From NCBI GenBank assembly GCA_943354835.1, contig CALRDH010000001.1:1-46459 (forward strand): DNA of 46,459 nt, given 5' to 3'. The translations under genes were made by a program, and so were the position numbers. This document shows positions 6,411 through 13,167 of this stretch, in pieces. The notes beneath the pieces were generated by a model. It was not told where the DNA came from and searched no databases. It saw nothing but the letters and a program-made list of their open reading frames with translations. The first letter of the stretch is position 1. Each line of letters starts with the position of its first letter. The DNA comes from a candidate division WWE3 bacterium (GTDB taxonomy: Bacteria; Patescibacteriota; WWE3; 2-01-FULL-39-13).

Positions 6411-6439
6411 TTTACAAACACCCAAATAAATACCATAAT
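6411..6439 (+). promoter_or_regulatory. Promoter of the deaminase-methyltransferase unit
   Basis: -35 TTTACA (6411-6416, 5/6), 17-nt spacer, -10 CATAAT (6434-6439, 5/6), then 6 nt to the ATG at 6446. The predicted start point coincides with the start codon, so the mRNA should be leaderless. No Shine-Dalgarno sequence is present. Confidence 0.68.
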
Positions 6440-6445
6440 GAATAA

Positions 6446-6901
6446 ATGAACGACAAAGACTTCCTAAAAAAAGCTGTTATGAAGGCGAAAGAATCTCTAA
6501 AAACAGGTGGCTTTCCTGCTGGAGCAATTTTAGTTAAAGACAACAAAATTATTGCGGAAGGAATAGCAATTGGTTATCAATTAAATGATCCGACTTCTCA
6601 TCCAGAAACACAATCAATTCGTGATGCATGCAAAGATCTAAAAACTACAGATTTAACTGGTGCAACTTTATACGCTTCCCTTCAACCATGTTTAATGTGT
6701 TTTAGCGTTTCAAATTGGGCAAATATTTCAAAAATAGTTTATGGATGTAAAAAAACAAATGAAATGACAGAAAAGAATTATTACGAAGGGTTTAACAATA
6801 TTGAAGAAATTAATTCAAAAAATCTTAAACAAATTGAACTAGTTTATATTCCAGATTTCGAAGAAGAAATTTTGCAAATAATAAAAGAATGGCGCAATTA
6901 G
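6446..6901 (+). CDS. Cytidine/guanine deaminase-family nucleoside deaminase
   Basis: A 151-residue zinc deaminase of the CDA superfamily. The catalytic pair is H52 and E54 in SHPETQSI (HPE in place of the commoner HAE), and the zinc cysteines are C82 and C85 in LQPCLMC. The layout (DPTSHPE...AIR-like helix, then SLQPCLMCFSVSNWA and KIVYGCKK) is closest to guanine deaminases and related tRNA/nucleoside deaminases, which hydrolyse an exocyclic amino group. The exact substrate is not decidable here. Its last codons overlap the following methyltransferase by 13 nt in another frame, so the two are co-transcribed. Confidence 0.88.
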   Translation: MNDKDFLKKAVMKAKESLKTGGFPAGAILVKDNKIIAEGIAIGYQLNDPTSHPETQSIRDACKDLKTTDLTGATLYASLQPCLMCFSVSNWANISKIVYGCKKTNEMTEKNYYEGFNNIEEINSKNLKQIELVYIPDFEEEILQIIKEWRN

Positions 6902-7584
6902 ACCTTTGGGAAAAAGAATATGAAGAAAGAAAAGATCTTCCATCTAGTCAGACAATGGTTCCTTCCCGTGCATTAAGAGAATTTTGGGAAAGTGAGGAGA
7001 TCAAGAATTTACATATGGATAGCGCACTAGATATTGGATCAGGTCTCGGAAGAAATTCTATTTACATGGCGGCGCAAAACGGATTCGCACATGTTGTTGG
7101 AGTTGAAATTGTAGACTCCGCAGTCGATAAAGCAAGAGAAACAATAGATGAACTAGGACTTCAAAATAAAATAACATTTGTTAATCAATCAGTCGGAGAT
7201 TCACTACCATTCGAAGATCAATCTTTTGATTTAATCGTCGACATGATGGTAATGCATCTTTTAGACCCCAATGAACGCGCAAAATATTTTGCCGAAATTC
7301 AAAGATTATTAAAGCCAAACGGATTTTTTGTCTTTTATACAATAGCAGCAGACAGCGAAGCGGCAAAGGCGTTATTTGAATCAAGTCCAGGACCAGAAGA
7401 AAATTCTTATATAATCCCACAATCAAGAATGATCGAGAAAGCATTTACTGACGACGAATTAATTAAAGCTTTTCCTGAATTAAATGTTATTAGGCTAAAC
7501 CACAAAACACAATTAACACCAGCCTTCGGTGATGTTTACAAAAGAGAATACATATCAGGAGTCATGAAGAAACCTTTGGCATAG
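6889..7584 (+). CDS. Class I SAM-dependent methyltransferase
   Basis: A 231-residue Rossmann-fold methyltransferase. Motif I is ALDIGSGLGRNSIYMA (about residues 46-61), the acidic residue closing strand 2 is in VVGVEIVDSAVDKARE, and motif IV region is SFDLIVDMMVMHLL, with LLKPNGFFVFYT as strand 5 and its preceding loop. The substrate is unknown; the general layout fits small-molecule or ubiquinone/tellurite-type methyltransferases. It overlaps the deaminase upstream by 13 nt. Its 3' end overlaps the convergent pyroglutamyl-peptidase-like gene by 30 nt. Confidence 0.87.
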   Translation: MAQLDLWEKEYEERKDLPSSQTMVPSRALREFWESEEIKNLHMDSALDIGSGLGRNSIYMAAQNGFAHVVGVEIVDSAVDKARETIDELGLQNKITFVNQSVGDSLPFEDQSFDLIVDMMVMHLLDPNERAKYFAEIQRLLKPNGFFVFYTIAADSEAAKALFESSPGPEENSYIIPQSRMIEKAFTDDELIKAFPELNVIRLNHKTQLTPAFGDVYKREYISGVMKKPLA

Positions 7585-8004
7585 AATTTTTATCTCTCTT
7601 ACAGCAGTTTCGATATCAAAGTTTTTTGGTATGTGTATAAATGCATAGTTTTGATTTTTCGATGCGATTAAGTAGGACAACAAATTGCAGTAGGAGTTCC
7701 CTATACCGCAGGCATTTTTAGACTCAACGCCTGGATTGATTTGTGTCGAAATTAAATATTCAGATTTTCGATTTTCATCTATCAATTTATTTCTAAATTT
7801 ATTTTTGCAGATCGTTTCGATTCTTAACTTATCATTATCTTTTCCGCTATATTGGCCTAGACCCAAGACAAACACATTATTACTTATCTGGAAATTTCGA
7901 ATTTCACTTTCAGTTGAAGGCAAATAATATTTATTCTTTATCGGGAGTAATTTTGCAATTCTTTCGGAGATATTATTTTTAAAAGCTATAACGCAGATTT
8001 CCAT
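7555..8004 (-). CDS. Shortened pyroglutamyl-peptidase I-like (C15 fold) protein
   Basis: A 149-residue protein with what looks like the catalytic triad of pyroglutamyl peptidase I. E63 lies in LRIETICKNK (family R.E..A.N), C106 in NSYCNLLSY (family g.y.CNy..Y), and H124 in YAFIHIPKNF (family FiHvP). The order and spacing follow the family, but typical bacterial Pcp proteins are 200 residues or more; here loops and the N-terminal region are trimmed. Pcp removes N-terminal pyroglutamate from peptides. Whether this small version is active, or has another substrate, is open. It overlaps the glycosyltransferase upstream by 19 nt and is the third gene of the exonuclease unit. Confidence 0.62.
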   Translation of the reverse strand: MEICVIAFKNNISERIAKLLPIKNKYYLPSTESEIRNFQISNNVFVLGLGQYSGKDNDKLRIETICKNKFRNKLIDENRKSEYLISTQINPGVESKNACGIGNSYCNLLSYLIASKNQNYAFIHIPKNFDIETAVREIKILCQRFLHDS

Positions 8005-9095
8005 TTTAACTTTTCTTCCACAAAATTTTTTATATTTTTTTGAAATTTTTCTTTTGTGAATTTTTTGGCGTGTTTTTTGATGAGCTCGTGATCAAATCCA
8101 ATTTTTTGCAACCTTCGTATTGCTCCTAACAAAGACTTTTCGTTTAGATCATCAAAAAACACGCCCGTCTTATCTTCTTCAACTGTCTCCAAATACCCTC
8201 CACTTTTTAATGCGATAACGGGCTTTCCATATGCCATAGGTTCAATTGCTGCAATTCCAAAATCCTCATTTTTCACTGCACAAACTACTGCTTTACAAGT
8301 TTTATACAAATGATCTTTTGTCTCTTCAGAAATTCTTCCTAACATTTTTATCGAACGATATTTTGATACAAGTTCCAAAAGCGTCTCCTCCTCGGAACCC
8401 GTTCCTGCAATTATTAATGGAATATTATTTTTACCAAATACTTTTATTAAAAAATCTATATTCTTATAACTTTCCAAACGTGAAATTACTAAATACGATT
8501 TGCTATCAATACTCAAAGTTTCGTTTTTAATATTTTGAGAATCAACTTGAGCAAATGGATATATTACTTCCGCATCCCTTTTATAAATTCTTTTTATTCG
8601 ATTTTGAACTTCTTTTGAATTGCATAAAAGAAAGTCTGGTCTTTTTGCGAACTCCTGATCTTTGCGTCGCAGGCAAAAATCAATCGGCCAAAGCAAAATT
8701 TTCATATACCAAGCATTTCGATTTTTTGTTGAGGTCTCGTATCCATATAAAAATCTTGGAGGCGTGTGTATATAACTTATATGAATTTGTTTTTCGTTCG
8801 TTTTAACGCCCTTTGCAAAATGCGCTGTAGAAGAAATCACTAAATCGTATTTTGACAAATCAAGATGCTCAAAATAAAAAGGTAAAAACAAAACTAATAA
8901 TTTTTTTGGAATGTATTTTCCCCAATTTGGAAAAAAGATTTTCGCACCTTTAAAAATTCCCAAAGAATCTAAAAGCTGCTTGTTATATGTCGCAGTATAG
9001 ACATCGGCCTCTGGAAAAACTTCAAAAACAGCGTTTGCTAAAACTTCGGCTCCTCCGTATACATCAAGGTAATCATGAACAATTGCAATTTTCAT
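7986..9095 (-). CDS. GT4-family glycosyltransferase
   Basis: A 369-residue GT-B fold glycosyltransferase. The N-terminal domain starts MKIAIVHDYLDVYGGAEVLA, the classic glycine-rich acceptor/UDP loop of GT4 enzymes. The C-terminal domain has SYLVISRLESYKNIDFLI, PLIIAGTGSEE, the E-x7-E-type donor site in EDFGIAAIEPMAYGKPVIA, and GGYLETVEE. It transfers a sugar from a nucleotide donor, probably for surface polysaccharide or lipid-linked glycans; the acceptor is unknown. Its ATG overlaps the exonuclease stop (ATGA), so the two are translationally coupled although functionally unrelated. Confidence 0.9.
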   Translation of the reverse strand: MKIAIVHDYLDVYGGAEVLANAVFEVFPEADVYTATYNKQLLDSLGIFKGAKIFFPNWGKYIPKKLLVLFLPFYFEHLDLSKYDLVISSTAHFAKGVKTNEKQIHISYIHTPPRFLYGYETSTKNRNAWYMKILLWPIDFCLRRKDQEFAKRPDFLLCNSKEVQNRIKRIYKRDAEVIYPFAQVDSQNIKNETLSIDSKSYLVISRLESYKNIDFLIKVFGKNNIPLIIAGTGSEEETLLELVSKYRSIKMLGRISEETKDHLYKTCKAVVCAVKNEDFGIAAIEPMAYGKPVIALKSGGYLETVEEDKTGVFFDDLNEKSLLGAIRRLQKIGFDHELIKKHAKKFTKEKFQKNIKNFVEEKLKWKSAL

Positions 9096-10033
9096 AATAA
9101 TTTAGGAGCAGTTCCTCTAATTTCAATCGACTTCTTTTCAAGCATATCCAACTTTCGATTTAAACTTCGAAATCCAAGCCTGTCAAAAATCCTTTGAACT
9201 TTTGAAACATCAAAATCATGAACTAAACAATCTTTCAAATTAAATTCCATTGGAATATTTGTAATTATAGTCGCAAGTTGCTTGCTCATAAAGGCTTCAT
9301 CTTTATCATCGATTAATTTTTTCTTGACCGAGGCTGACTTAATAGAATCTAAATTATCATAAATATTTTCGAGTGTTCCAAACTGTCCAATTAATTGTTT
9401 TGCCGTGACATCTCCAATTCCCATAACACCTGGAATTCCATCACTTGGATCACCTCGCAAGGCCTTATAATCAATCATCAACTTTGGTTCAAAAGTATAT
9501 TTTTCTTTAAATTTCTCGGAATCAAAAAGCTCGCTTTTAATATATGGAGGCCTTGCGGGCCTGTACACAAAAATCTTGTCATTAATTAATTGCAACAAAT
9601 CTTGATCAGCTGTAGAAATAACAACATCTAAATCTTTTGAAGCAACTGCGGACGCAGTTCCCAAAACATCGTCGCCTTCAAAACCGTTTTGTGTAAGACG
9701 TGGAATATTAAAAGCTTCAATTACTTCGATCACAAGAGGAAGTTGTTCTTTAAAAATATGGTCGTCCTCTGGCTCCATCGAAACACGCGCAAACTGATAA
9801 AGCGGATAAAGTTCCTTTCTAAAAGAAGGCTGATCTTCGCTTTCCCATCCACATGCAATATGTGTTGGATTCAATGTCAAAATCGACTCTAAAAGTGAAG
9901 AAGCAAAACCAAAAACAATATTTGTATGTTCACCAGTTGAAGCAACAAGATCCTTTGGATAAGCATGAAAACTTCGATGCAAAAAATAAAAAGTATCTAA
10001 AAGCAAAAGCTTATCGGAATTAGGCGAAGACAT
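9092..10033 (-). CDS. 5'-3' exonuclease / flap nuclease (PolA N-terminal domain type)
   Basis: A 313-residue stand-alone relative of the 5' nuclease domain of DNA polymerase I. It has LLLLDTFYFLHRSFHA at the start, the acidic metal-site blocks GFEGDDVLGT and ISTADQDLLQL, and the helix-hairpin-helix region LRGDPSDGIPGVMGIGDVTA. It would remove RNA primers and flaps during replication and repair. The reading frame continues upstream into the structured-RNA region, but ATG 10033 is chosen because an extended -10 box ends 6 nt before it and the preceding residues match nothing in the family. No polymerase domain follows. Confidence 0.92.
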   Translation of the reverse strand: MSSPNSDKLLLLDTFYFLHRSFHAYPKDLVASTGEHTNIVFGFASSLLESILTLNPTHIACGWESEDQPSFRKELYPLYQFARVSMEPEDDHIFKEQLPLVIEVIEAFNIPRLTQNGFEGDDVLGTASAVASKDLDVVISTADQDLLQLINDKIFVYRPARPPYIKSELFDSEKFKEKYTFEPKLMIDYKALRGDPSDGIPGVMGIGDVTAKQLIGQFGTLENIYDNLDSIKSASVKKKLIDDKDEAFMSKQLATIITNIPMEFNLKDCLVHDFDVSKVQRIFDRLGFRSLNRKLDMLEKKSIEIRGTAPKLL

Positions 10034-10039
10034 GTAGAA

Positions 10040-10048
10040 AATATAGCA
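10040..10048 (-). promoter_or_regulatory. Extended -10 promoter of the exonuclease unit
   Basis: TGCTATATT on the minus strand (10048-10040) is a TGn-type extended -10 element, ending 6 nt before the ATG at 10033. No good -35 is visible at the usual distance, as expected for extended -10 promoters. A leaderless mRNA is predicted. Confidence 0.48.
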
Positions 10049-10065
10049 TGAAAATGAAAAGGGAA

Positions 10066-10193
10066 CTTCAGACGAAGGGAGGGGGGATAATTGATACGAT
10101 GTCTTGTCGCGTGACAAGAATTTTGTCGATGTTGCCCCCTCCCCGGCTAGTAAGCTCTAGCCAAAAACTGGTACGCCCAGTTTTCTCGTCTGC
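10066..10193 (-). ncRNA. Putative structured RNA of unknown family with its own promoter
   Basis: Between the adenosyltransferase and the exonuclease the minus strand can fold into a closed multi-branch RNA. P1 joins the ends: CAGACGA (10192-10186) with TCGTCTG (10075-10069). P2 is AAAACTGG/CCAGTTTT (8 bp, 5-nt loop, 10184-10164). P3 is GGCTAG/CTAGCC (6 bp, 6-nt loop, 10162-10145). P4 is GGGAGGGGG/CCCCCTCCC (9 bp, 10143-10135 with 10085-10077). P4 encloses a 7-bp hairpin TCTTGTC-ACGC-GACAAGA (10119-10102). The RNA is far richer in GC than its surroundings. A TTGACA-17-TAAAAT promoter places the start at about 10193-10191, exactly at P1. I do not recognise it as tmRNA, RNase P, SRP, 6S or a known riboswitch. 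Helices and promoter are read directly; RNA status is inferred. Confidence 0.6.
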
Positions 10194-10198
10194 GGAAA

Positions 10199-10227
10199 AT
10201 TTTAATATATGAGACATCTAGTGTCAA
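10199..10227 (-). promoter_or_regulatory. Strong sigma70-type promoter for the structured RNA
   Basis: On the minus strand: perfect -35 TTGACA (10227-10222), 17-nt spacer, -10 TAAAAT (10204-10199, 5/6). It lies immediately after the adenosyltransferase stop. The predicted start, about 7 nt downstream, falls on the first bases of the closing helix of the structured RNA, not near any start codon (the next gene begins about 160 nt further on). Confidence 0.7.
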
Positions 10228-10229
10228 TT

Positions 10230-10763
10230 TTATGTTTTCCAAATTGATTCTTCAATTTTTTCCTTGCGGTTTACATATCGTGCCATTACGAATAGCAAGT
10301 CGGAGAGCCGATTTAAATATGGTAAAAATGTTTCGATAGAAGGACTTTTTAATGAAACTGCATATCGTTCGACTTTACGAGCAAATGTCCTTGCATAATG
10401 AATGTGGGAAGAGGCAATACAGCCTCCAGGAAGAATAAAATTAGTAAGCCGAAGTAATAGCTTTTCATAATCATCAATCGTTTTTTCAATGTTTTCCACC
10501 TCTTTAAGCGAATCAAACTTTAACTTTCCGCCTGCACAAATTGCGCCAACAACAAATAAATCTTTTTGTATTTCTTCTAAAACATCTATATCTTGAGAAA
10601 AATCAAAATCCGCCTCATACAAATTACTAACACAAATTCCAACATAAGAATTCAACTCATCCAAAAGCCCAATAAATTCAACAACCTTTGAATCCTTTTG
10701 AACCCTTTGACCATTTGCTAAACCAGTCGTTCCCTTATCACCAGTCCTTGTATAAATAGACAT
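10230..10763 (-). CDS. Cob(I)alamin adenosyltransferase, PduO/MMAB type
   Basis: Transfers the adenosyl group of ATP to cob(I)alamin to make adenosylcobalamin. The N-terminal ATP-binding signature YTRTGDKGTTGLANGQRV is intact. VEFIGLLDELNSYVG and the helical bundle region up to ARTFARKVERYAV and LNRLSDLLFVMARYVN complete the family pattern at normal length (177 residues). In organisms with so reduced a metabolism, the likely consumer of the cofactor is an adenosylcobalamin-dependent (class II) ribonucleotide reductase; that gene is not in this window, so this is an inference. No cobalamin riboswitch is visible upstream. Confidence 0.93.
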   Translation of the reverse strand: MSIYTRTGDKGTTGLANGQRVQKDSKVVEFIGLLDELNSYVGICVSNLYEADFDFSQDIDVLEEIQKDLFVVGAICAGGKLKFDSLKEVENIEKTIDDYEKLLLRLTNFILPGGCIASSHIHYARTFARKVERYAVSLKSPSIETFLPYLNRLSDLLFVMARYVNRKEKIEESIWKT

Positions 10764-10784
10764 ATAGGAAGATTACAGCAAAAA

Positions 10785-11345
10785 TCAAAAAGAATTCAAT
10801 TGGAAATCGATTTCATCCGCCATATCAAATACTTTCGGAGACAATCTTACAACCAAAGAATTTGCAATTGCAGTTTTTGGCTCACTTCGGCAATCAGGGT
10901 CATAAGGTGAAACCTCGGATGAGATTTTAAATAAGTTTGACGGAATATAGAGACGATTTGTTAGAAAATCTATACATCTCTGTTCGTCATTATCACCTTG
11001 CGTCCAAGTTATACGATTTAAAGTATCGTGACGAGACACGCCCCAACATCTTTGAGCTTCAATTATAGTTCTCCACATTAACGCAACACCATAACCATTT
11101 TCCGTAAAACCATCCTCCACCTTTAAATAATATGGAGGACGACCAATCTCAACAACGTTATATCTCAAAAAAGAAAATCCACAAGAACCAACTGACGCCC
11201 CATTTAATCCAATTTTGACGACATGAATCCCATAGCTTTTATCAAATACAGTTTCAGTAGAAATCCCTCGAGTAGAAAGAATCTCAACGATTGGAGAACA
11301 TTCGAATTTACTTCCTCCTTCTATATATGGGTTAATTGGGCTCAC
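10785..11345 (-). CDS. Hypothetical protein with GNAT-like region
   Basis: A 186-residue protein starting with GTG at 11345. The middle part resembles the acetyl-CoA site of GNAT N-acetyltransferases: a strand YYLKVEDGF followed by ENGYGVALMWRTIIEAQ (family pattern ..GiG..Ll...i..a) and then ITWTQGDNDEQRCIDFLTN, which resembles the N..a..fy motif. The N-terminal strands and the C-terminal 50 residues match nothing I recognise. The product is therefore at best a divergent GNAT; substrate unknown. It lies 21 nt upstream of the adenosyltransferase start and could be co-transcribed with it. Confidence 0.6.
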   Translation of the reverse strand: MSPINPYIEGGSKFECSPIVEILSTRGISTETVFDKSYGIHVVKIGLNGASVGSCGFSFLRYNVVEIGRPPYYLKVEDGFTENGYGVALMWRTIIEAQRCWGVSRHDTLNRITWTQGDNDEQRCIDFLTNRLYIPSNLFKISSEVSPYDPDCRSEPKTAIANSLVVRLSPKVFDMADEIDFQLNSF

Positions 11346-11390
11346 GATAATTTATTTCAAGACAGGATACAAAATTCCAGTTATTTTAGT

Positions 11391-11999
11391 TTATTTCTCC
11401 AGACTTTGCCAGAGTGCAATTGAGCCAAAGGTTTTGTAGGGCTCCCATTTTTTAATTATTTCTGTAATTTGAGATGTAGTCGGATTTTTTAATCCATATA
11501 CTTTTTCTATTCCATTTTTGAGTCCTAAGTCTTTGTATGAAAATATGTTTGGCCGTTTTAATGTGAACATAAGAAACATTTCTGCTGTCCATGTTCCAAT
11601 TCCTTTTATTCTTGTGAGTTCTTTTGTAACATCTTCTTCACTTAATTTATCTAGATCATTTAGGAATACTTCGCAATTTTGAACTTTCCCCGCAAGGTCT
11701 TTGATGTATGAAACTTTTGCCCATGACAAACCAACATCTCGAAGGCTTTGATCTGAATACTTGAGGATACTTTCTGGATTAACATTTAATTCGTTGGAAC
11801 TAAAAAGAATTAGGAACTTTTTATATATTGCGGCAGCAGCTTTCGAAGAAAGCTGCTGCCCTACAATATCCCTACACAAAGCTACAAAATATCTATCAGG
11901 CAAAACTTCACCACCAAACCAATTATTAAGATTTACTTTTTTTAAAATTTCAAAAATCAAAGGATCAGAAGACTTAAAATGATTTAATATTTTATCCAT
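11391..11999 (-). CDS. DNA-3-methyladenine glycosylase II (AlkA-like, HhH-GPD)
   Basis: Base-excision repair glycosylase that removes alkylated purines. The helix-hairpin-helix is LTRIKGIGTWTAEMFLMF (about residues 128-145), and the catalytic aspartate is D157 in SYKDLGL, 15-20 residues later as in AlkA/HhH-GPD enzymes. DIVGQQLSSKAA is the typical early helix. At 202 residues it lacks the N-terminal TBP-like domain of E. coli AlkA, as do many AlkA2-type proteins. The ATG at 11999 overlaps the FMN reductase stop (TAATG); a TTG two codons earlier is a weaker alternative. Confidence 0.9.
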   Translation of the reverse strand: MDKILNHFKSSDPLIFEILKKVNLNNWFGGEVLPDRYFVALCRDIVGQQLSSKAAAAIYKKFLILFSSNELNVNPESILKYSDQSLRDVGLSWAKVSYIKDLAGKVQNCEVFLNDLDKLSEEDVTKELTRIKGIGTWTAEMFLMFTLKRPNIFSYKDLGLKNGIEKVYGLKNPTTSQITEIIKKWEPYKTFGSIALWQSLEK

Positions 12000-12496
12000 T
12001 ACCAATCTATACAGTATTTGATATATTCTTCAAGTTTTTCTTTTTCTATTTCGTAAGGAGAAACAATACAATCTTTTGGCAATATAAAAGATTTATTCTT
12101 AAAAAATGCAAAAATCCCCATAAGAACCTGTTCAGTTTGTCTTATCGCTTCAACGCTTTTACCAATTGCAACAAATCCAATTTTTTTCTTATCATATACA
12201 GTGACTTCATTAACAAGATCAAAAAAATTCTTTAATAAACCAGGGATCCCATGATGATATGTTGGCACAACAAAAATCAAAATATCCGCCCATGCCATAT
12301 TCTCTAAATCAATCTTTTGAACTTCATTTGCATTAGAGAAATTAATATAATCGCCTCTAAAAAGCTGATCGAAATTATCAAGAGTTACGATATTCGCATC
12401 GTGCCCAAAATCTTTAACAATTTGTGCAACAGCCTTCGTAGTTTTTATTGAATTGTTACCCAAACGATTAGTTCCGTTAATTAAAGTAAATTTCAT
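11999..12496 (-). CDS. NADPH-dependent FMN reductase / flavodoxin-fold protein
   Basis: A 165-residue flavodoxin-like protein. The FMN phosphate loop is NGTNRLGNNS near the N-terminus. ADILIFVVPTYHHGIPGLLKNFFDLV matches the P.Y..siPg.LKN.iD motif of the NADPH-dependent FMN reductase family, shown here as spaced pattern rather than an exact hit. Members transfer electrons from NAD(P)H to FMN, quinones or azo compounds. It is linked by an ATGA overlap to the IPP isomerase upstream and by TAATG to the glycosylase downstream, so the three are one coupled unit. The physiological substrate is unknown. Confidence 0.87.
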   Translation of the reverse strand: MKFTLINGTNRLGNNSIKTTKAVAQIVKDFGHDANIVTLDNFDQLFRGDYINFSNANEVQKIDLENMAWADILIFVVPTYHHGIPGLLKNFFDLVNEVTVYDKKKIGFVAIGKSVEAIRQTEQVLMGIFAFFKNKSFILPKDCIVSPYEIEKEKLEEYIKYCIDW

Positions 12497-12993
12497 AAAG
12501 TGACCTTAGGGAATGCTATCTTAAACCAATAAGTATATTTATCAGGATTTTCTTTTATATCTAGTAAAACTTCTTCTCTTGTCGCCCATTTCCATTCTTC
12601 TACTTTTTCTGGATTGGAGACAGGATCCTCATTATACTTTCCAACAATTACGTGATCAAATTCATTTTCAGTAATTCCATTATCAAATTCGTGTTTATAT
12701 GAAAAAGTGAATATTTCCTTAACCTCTGTATCAAAACCCATTTCCTCAACTAATCTACGATGAGCGGCAGAAATTGTGTCTTCACCAGGTGCAGGATGAC
12801 TACATACTGTATTTGTCCAAAGTCCACCAGAGTGATATTTTGAAATCGCACGCCTTTGTAATAAAAGCTCATTCTTGTCGTTAAAAATAAAAATGGAAAA
12901 GGCGCGATGTAAAAGCTTCTTTTTATGAGCCTCTAATTTTTCACACGTGCCAATTGGAGTATCTTTTTCATCTACTAAAATTACATCTGCCAT
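12493..12993 (-). CDS. idi: Isopentenyl-diphosphate delta-isomerase, type I
   Basis: Interconverts IPP and DMAPP. Catalytic C64 lies in WTNTVCSHPAPGE and the essential glutamate is E111 in ENEFDHV; the metal site H23, H29, H66, E109 and E111 is complete. The Nudix-derived helix is HRRLVEEMGF. The 166 residues starting at ATG 12993 fit the family; further upstream the frame runs through the tRNA-Pro gene and is not coding. DMAPP made here is the substrate of MiaA (133-1008) and the starter of polyprenyl carriers. No other isoprenoid genes are in the window. Confidence 0.95.
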   Translation of the reverse strand: MADVILVDEKDTPIGTCEKLEAHKKKLLHRAFSIFIFNDKNELLLQRRAISKYHSGGLWTNTVCSHPAPGEDTISAAHRRLVEEMGFDTEVKEIFTFSYKHEFDNGITENEFDHVIVGKYNEDPVSNPEKVEEWKWATREEVLLDIKENPDKYTYWFKIAFPKVTL

Positions 12994-13013
12994 AGGAAGA
13001 ATAATAACATATC

Positions 13014-13090
13014 TGGTCGGGGTGACAGGACTTGAACCTGTGGCCTCAAGACCCCCAGCCTTGCGCGCTAGCCAACTGCGCCACACCCCG
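13014..13090 (-). tRNA. tRNA-Pro(GGG) with encoded CCA
   Basis: Acceptor stem CGGGGTG pairs with CACCCCG, discriminator A, CCA encoded. D-arm GCGC/GCGC, anticodon stem CAAGG/TCTTG with loop CTGGGGG (anticodon GGG), T-arm ACAGG-TTCAAGT-CCTGT. The first base pair C1-G72 is characteristic of bacterial tRNA-Pro. It is 77 nt long, 77 nt downstream of rpsI and 20 nt upstream of the idi start codon, so it may be processed from a longer transcript. Confidence 0.95.
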
Positions 13091-13167
13091 ATGAATACAT
13101 CGGCTGGCAAACTTGTTTCCAACCCGTGGCGAAGTATGACAATCTGATAAAAAGGGTAGCCCCCATA

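Noticed and set aside
6131-6445. Open frame of 104 codons on the plus strand
   Set aside because: It runs antisense through tRNA-Ser (giving the familiar false translation GSGIRTRACF) and across the repeat patch; no start signal and no family.
10034-10117. N-terminal extension of the exonuclease frame
   Set aside because: Lies in the structured RNA region upstream of the extended -10 box; residues match no 5' nuclease.
10066-10227. Cobalamin riboswitch
   Set aside because: It lies downstream, not upstream, of the adenosyltransferase in transcription direction and lacks a recognisable B12-box.
12994-13122. N-terminal extension of the IPP isomerase frame
   Set aside because: The extension translates through tRNA-Pro; the family start is ATG 12993.
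12947-13147. Open frame of 66 codons on the plus strand
   Set aside because: Antisense to tRNA-Pro, producing the well-known artefact GVTGLEPVASRPPALRASQL; not a gene.
13091-13167. Terminator or promoter in the rpsI to tRNA-Pro gap
   Set aside because: A GGG/CCC mini-stem followed by TTTTT is too short, and the candidate TTGGAA/TGTATT pair would start transcription inside the tRNA; neither was accepted.
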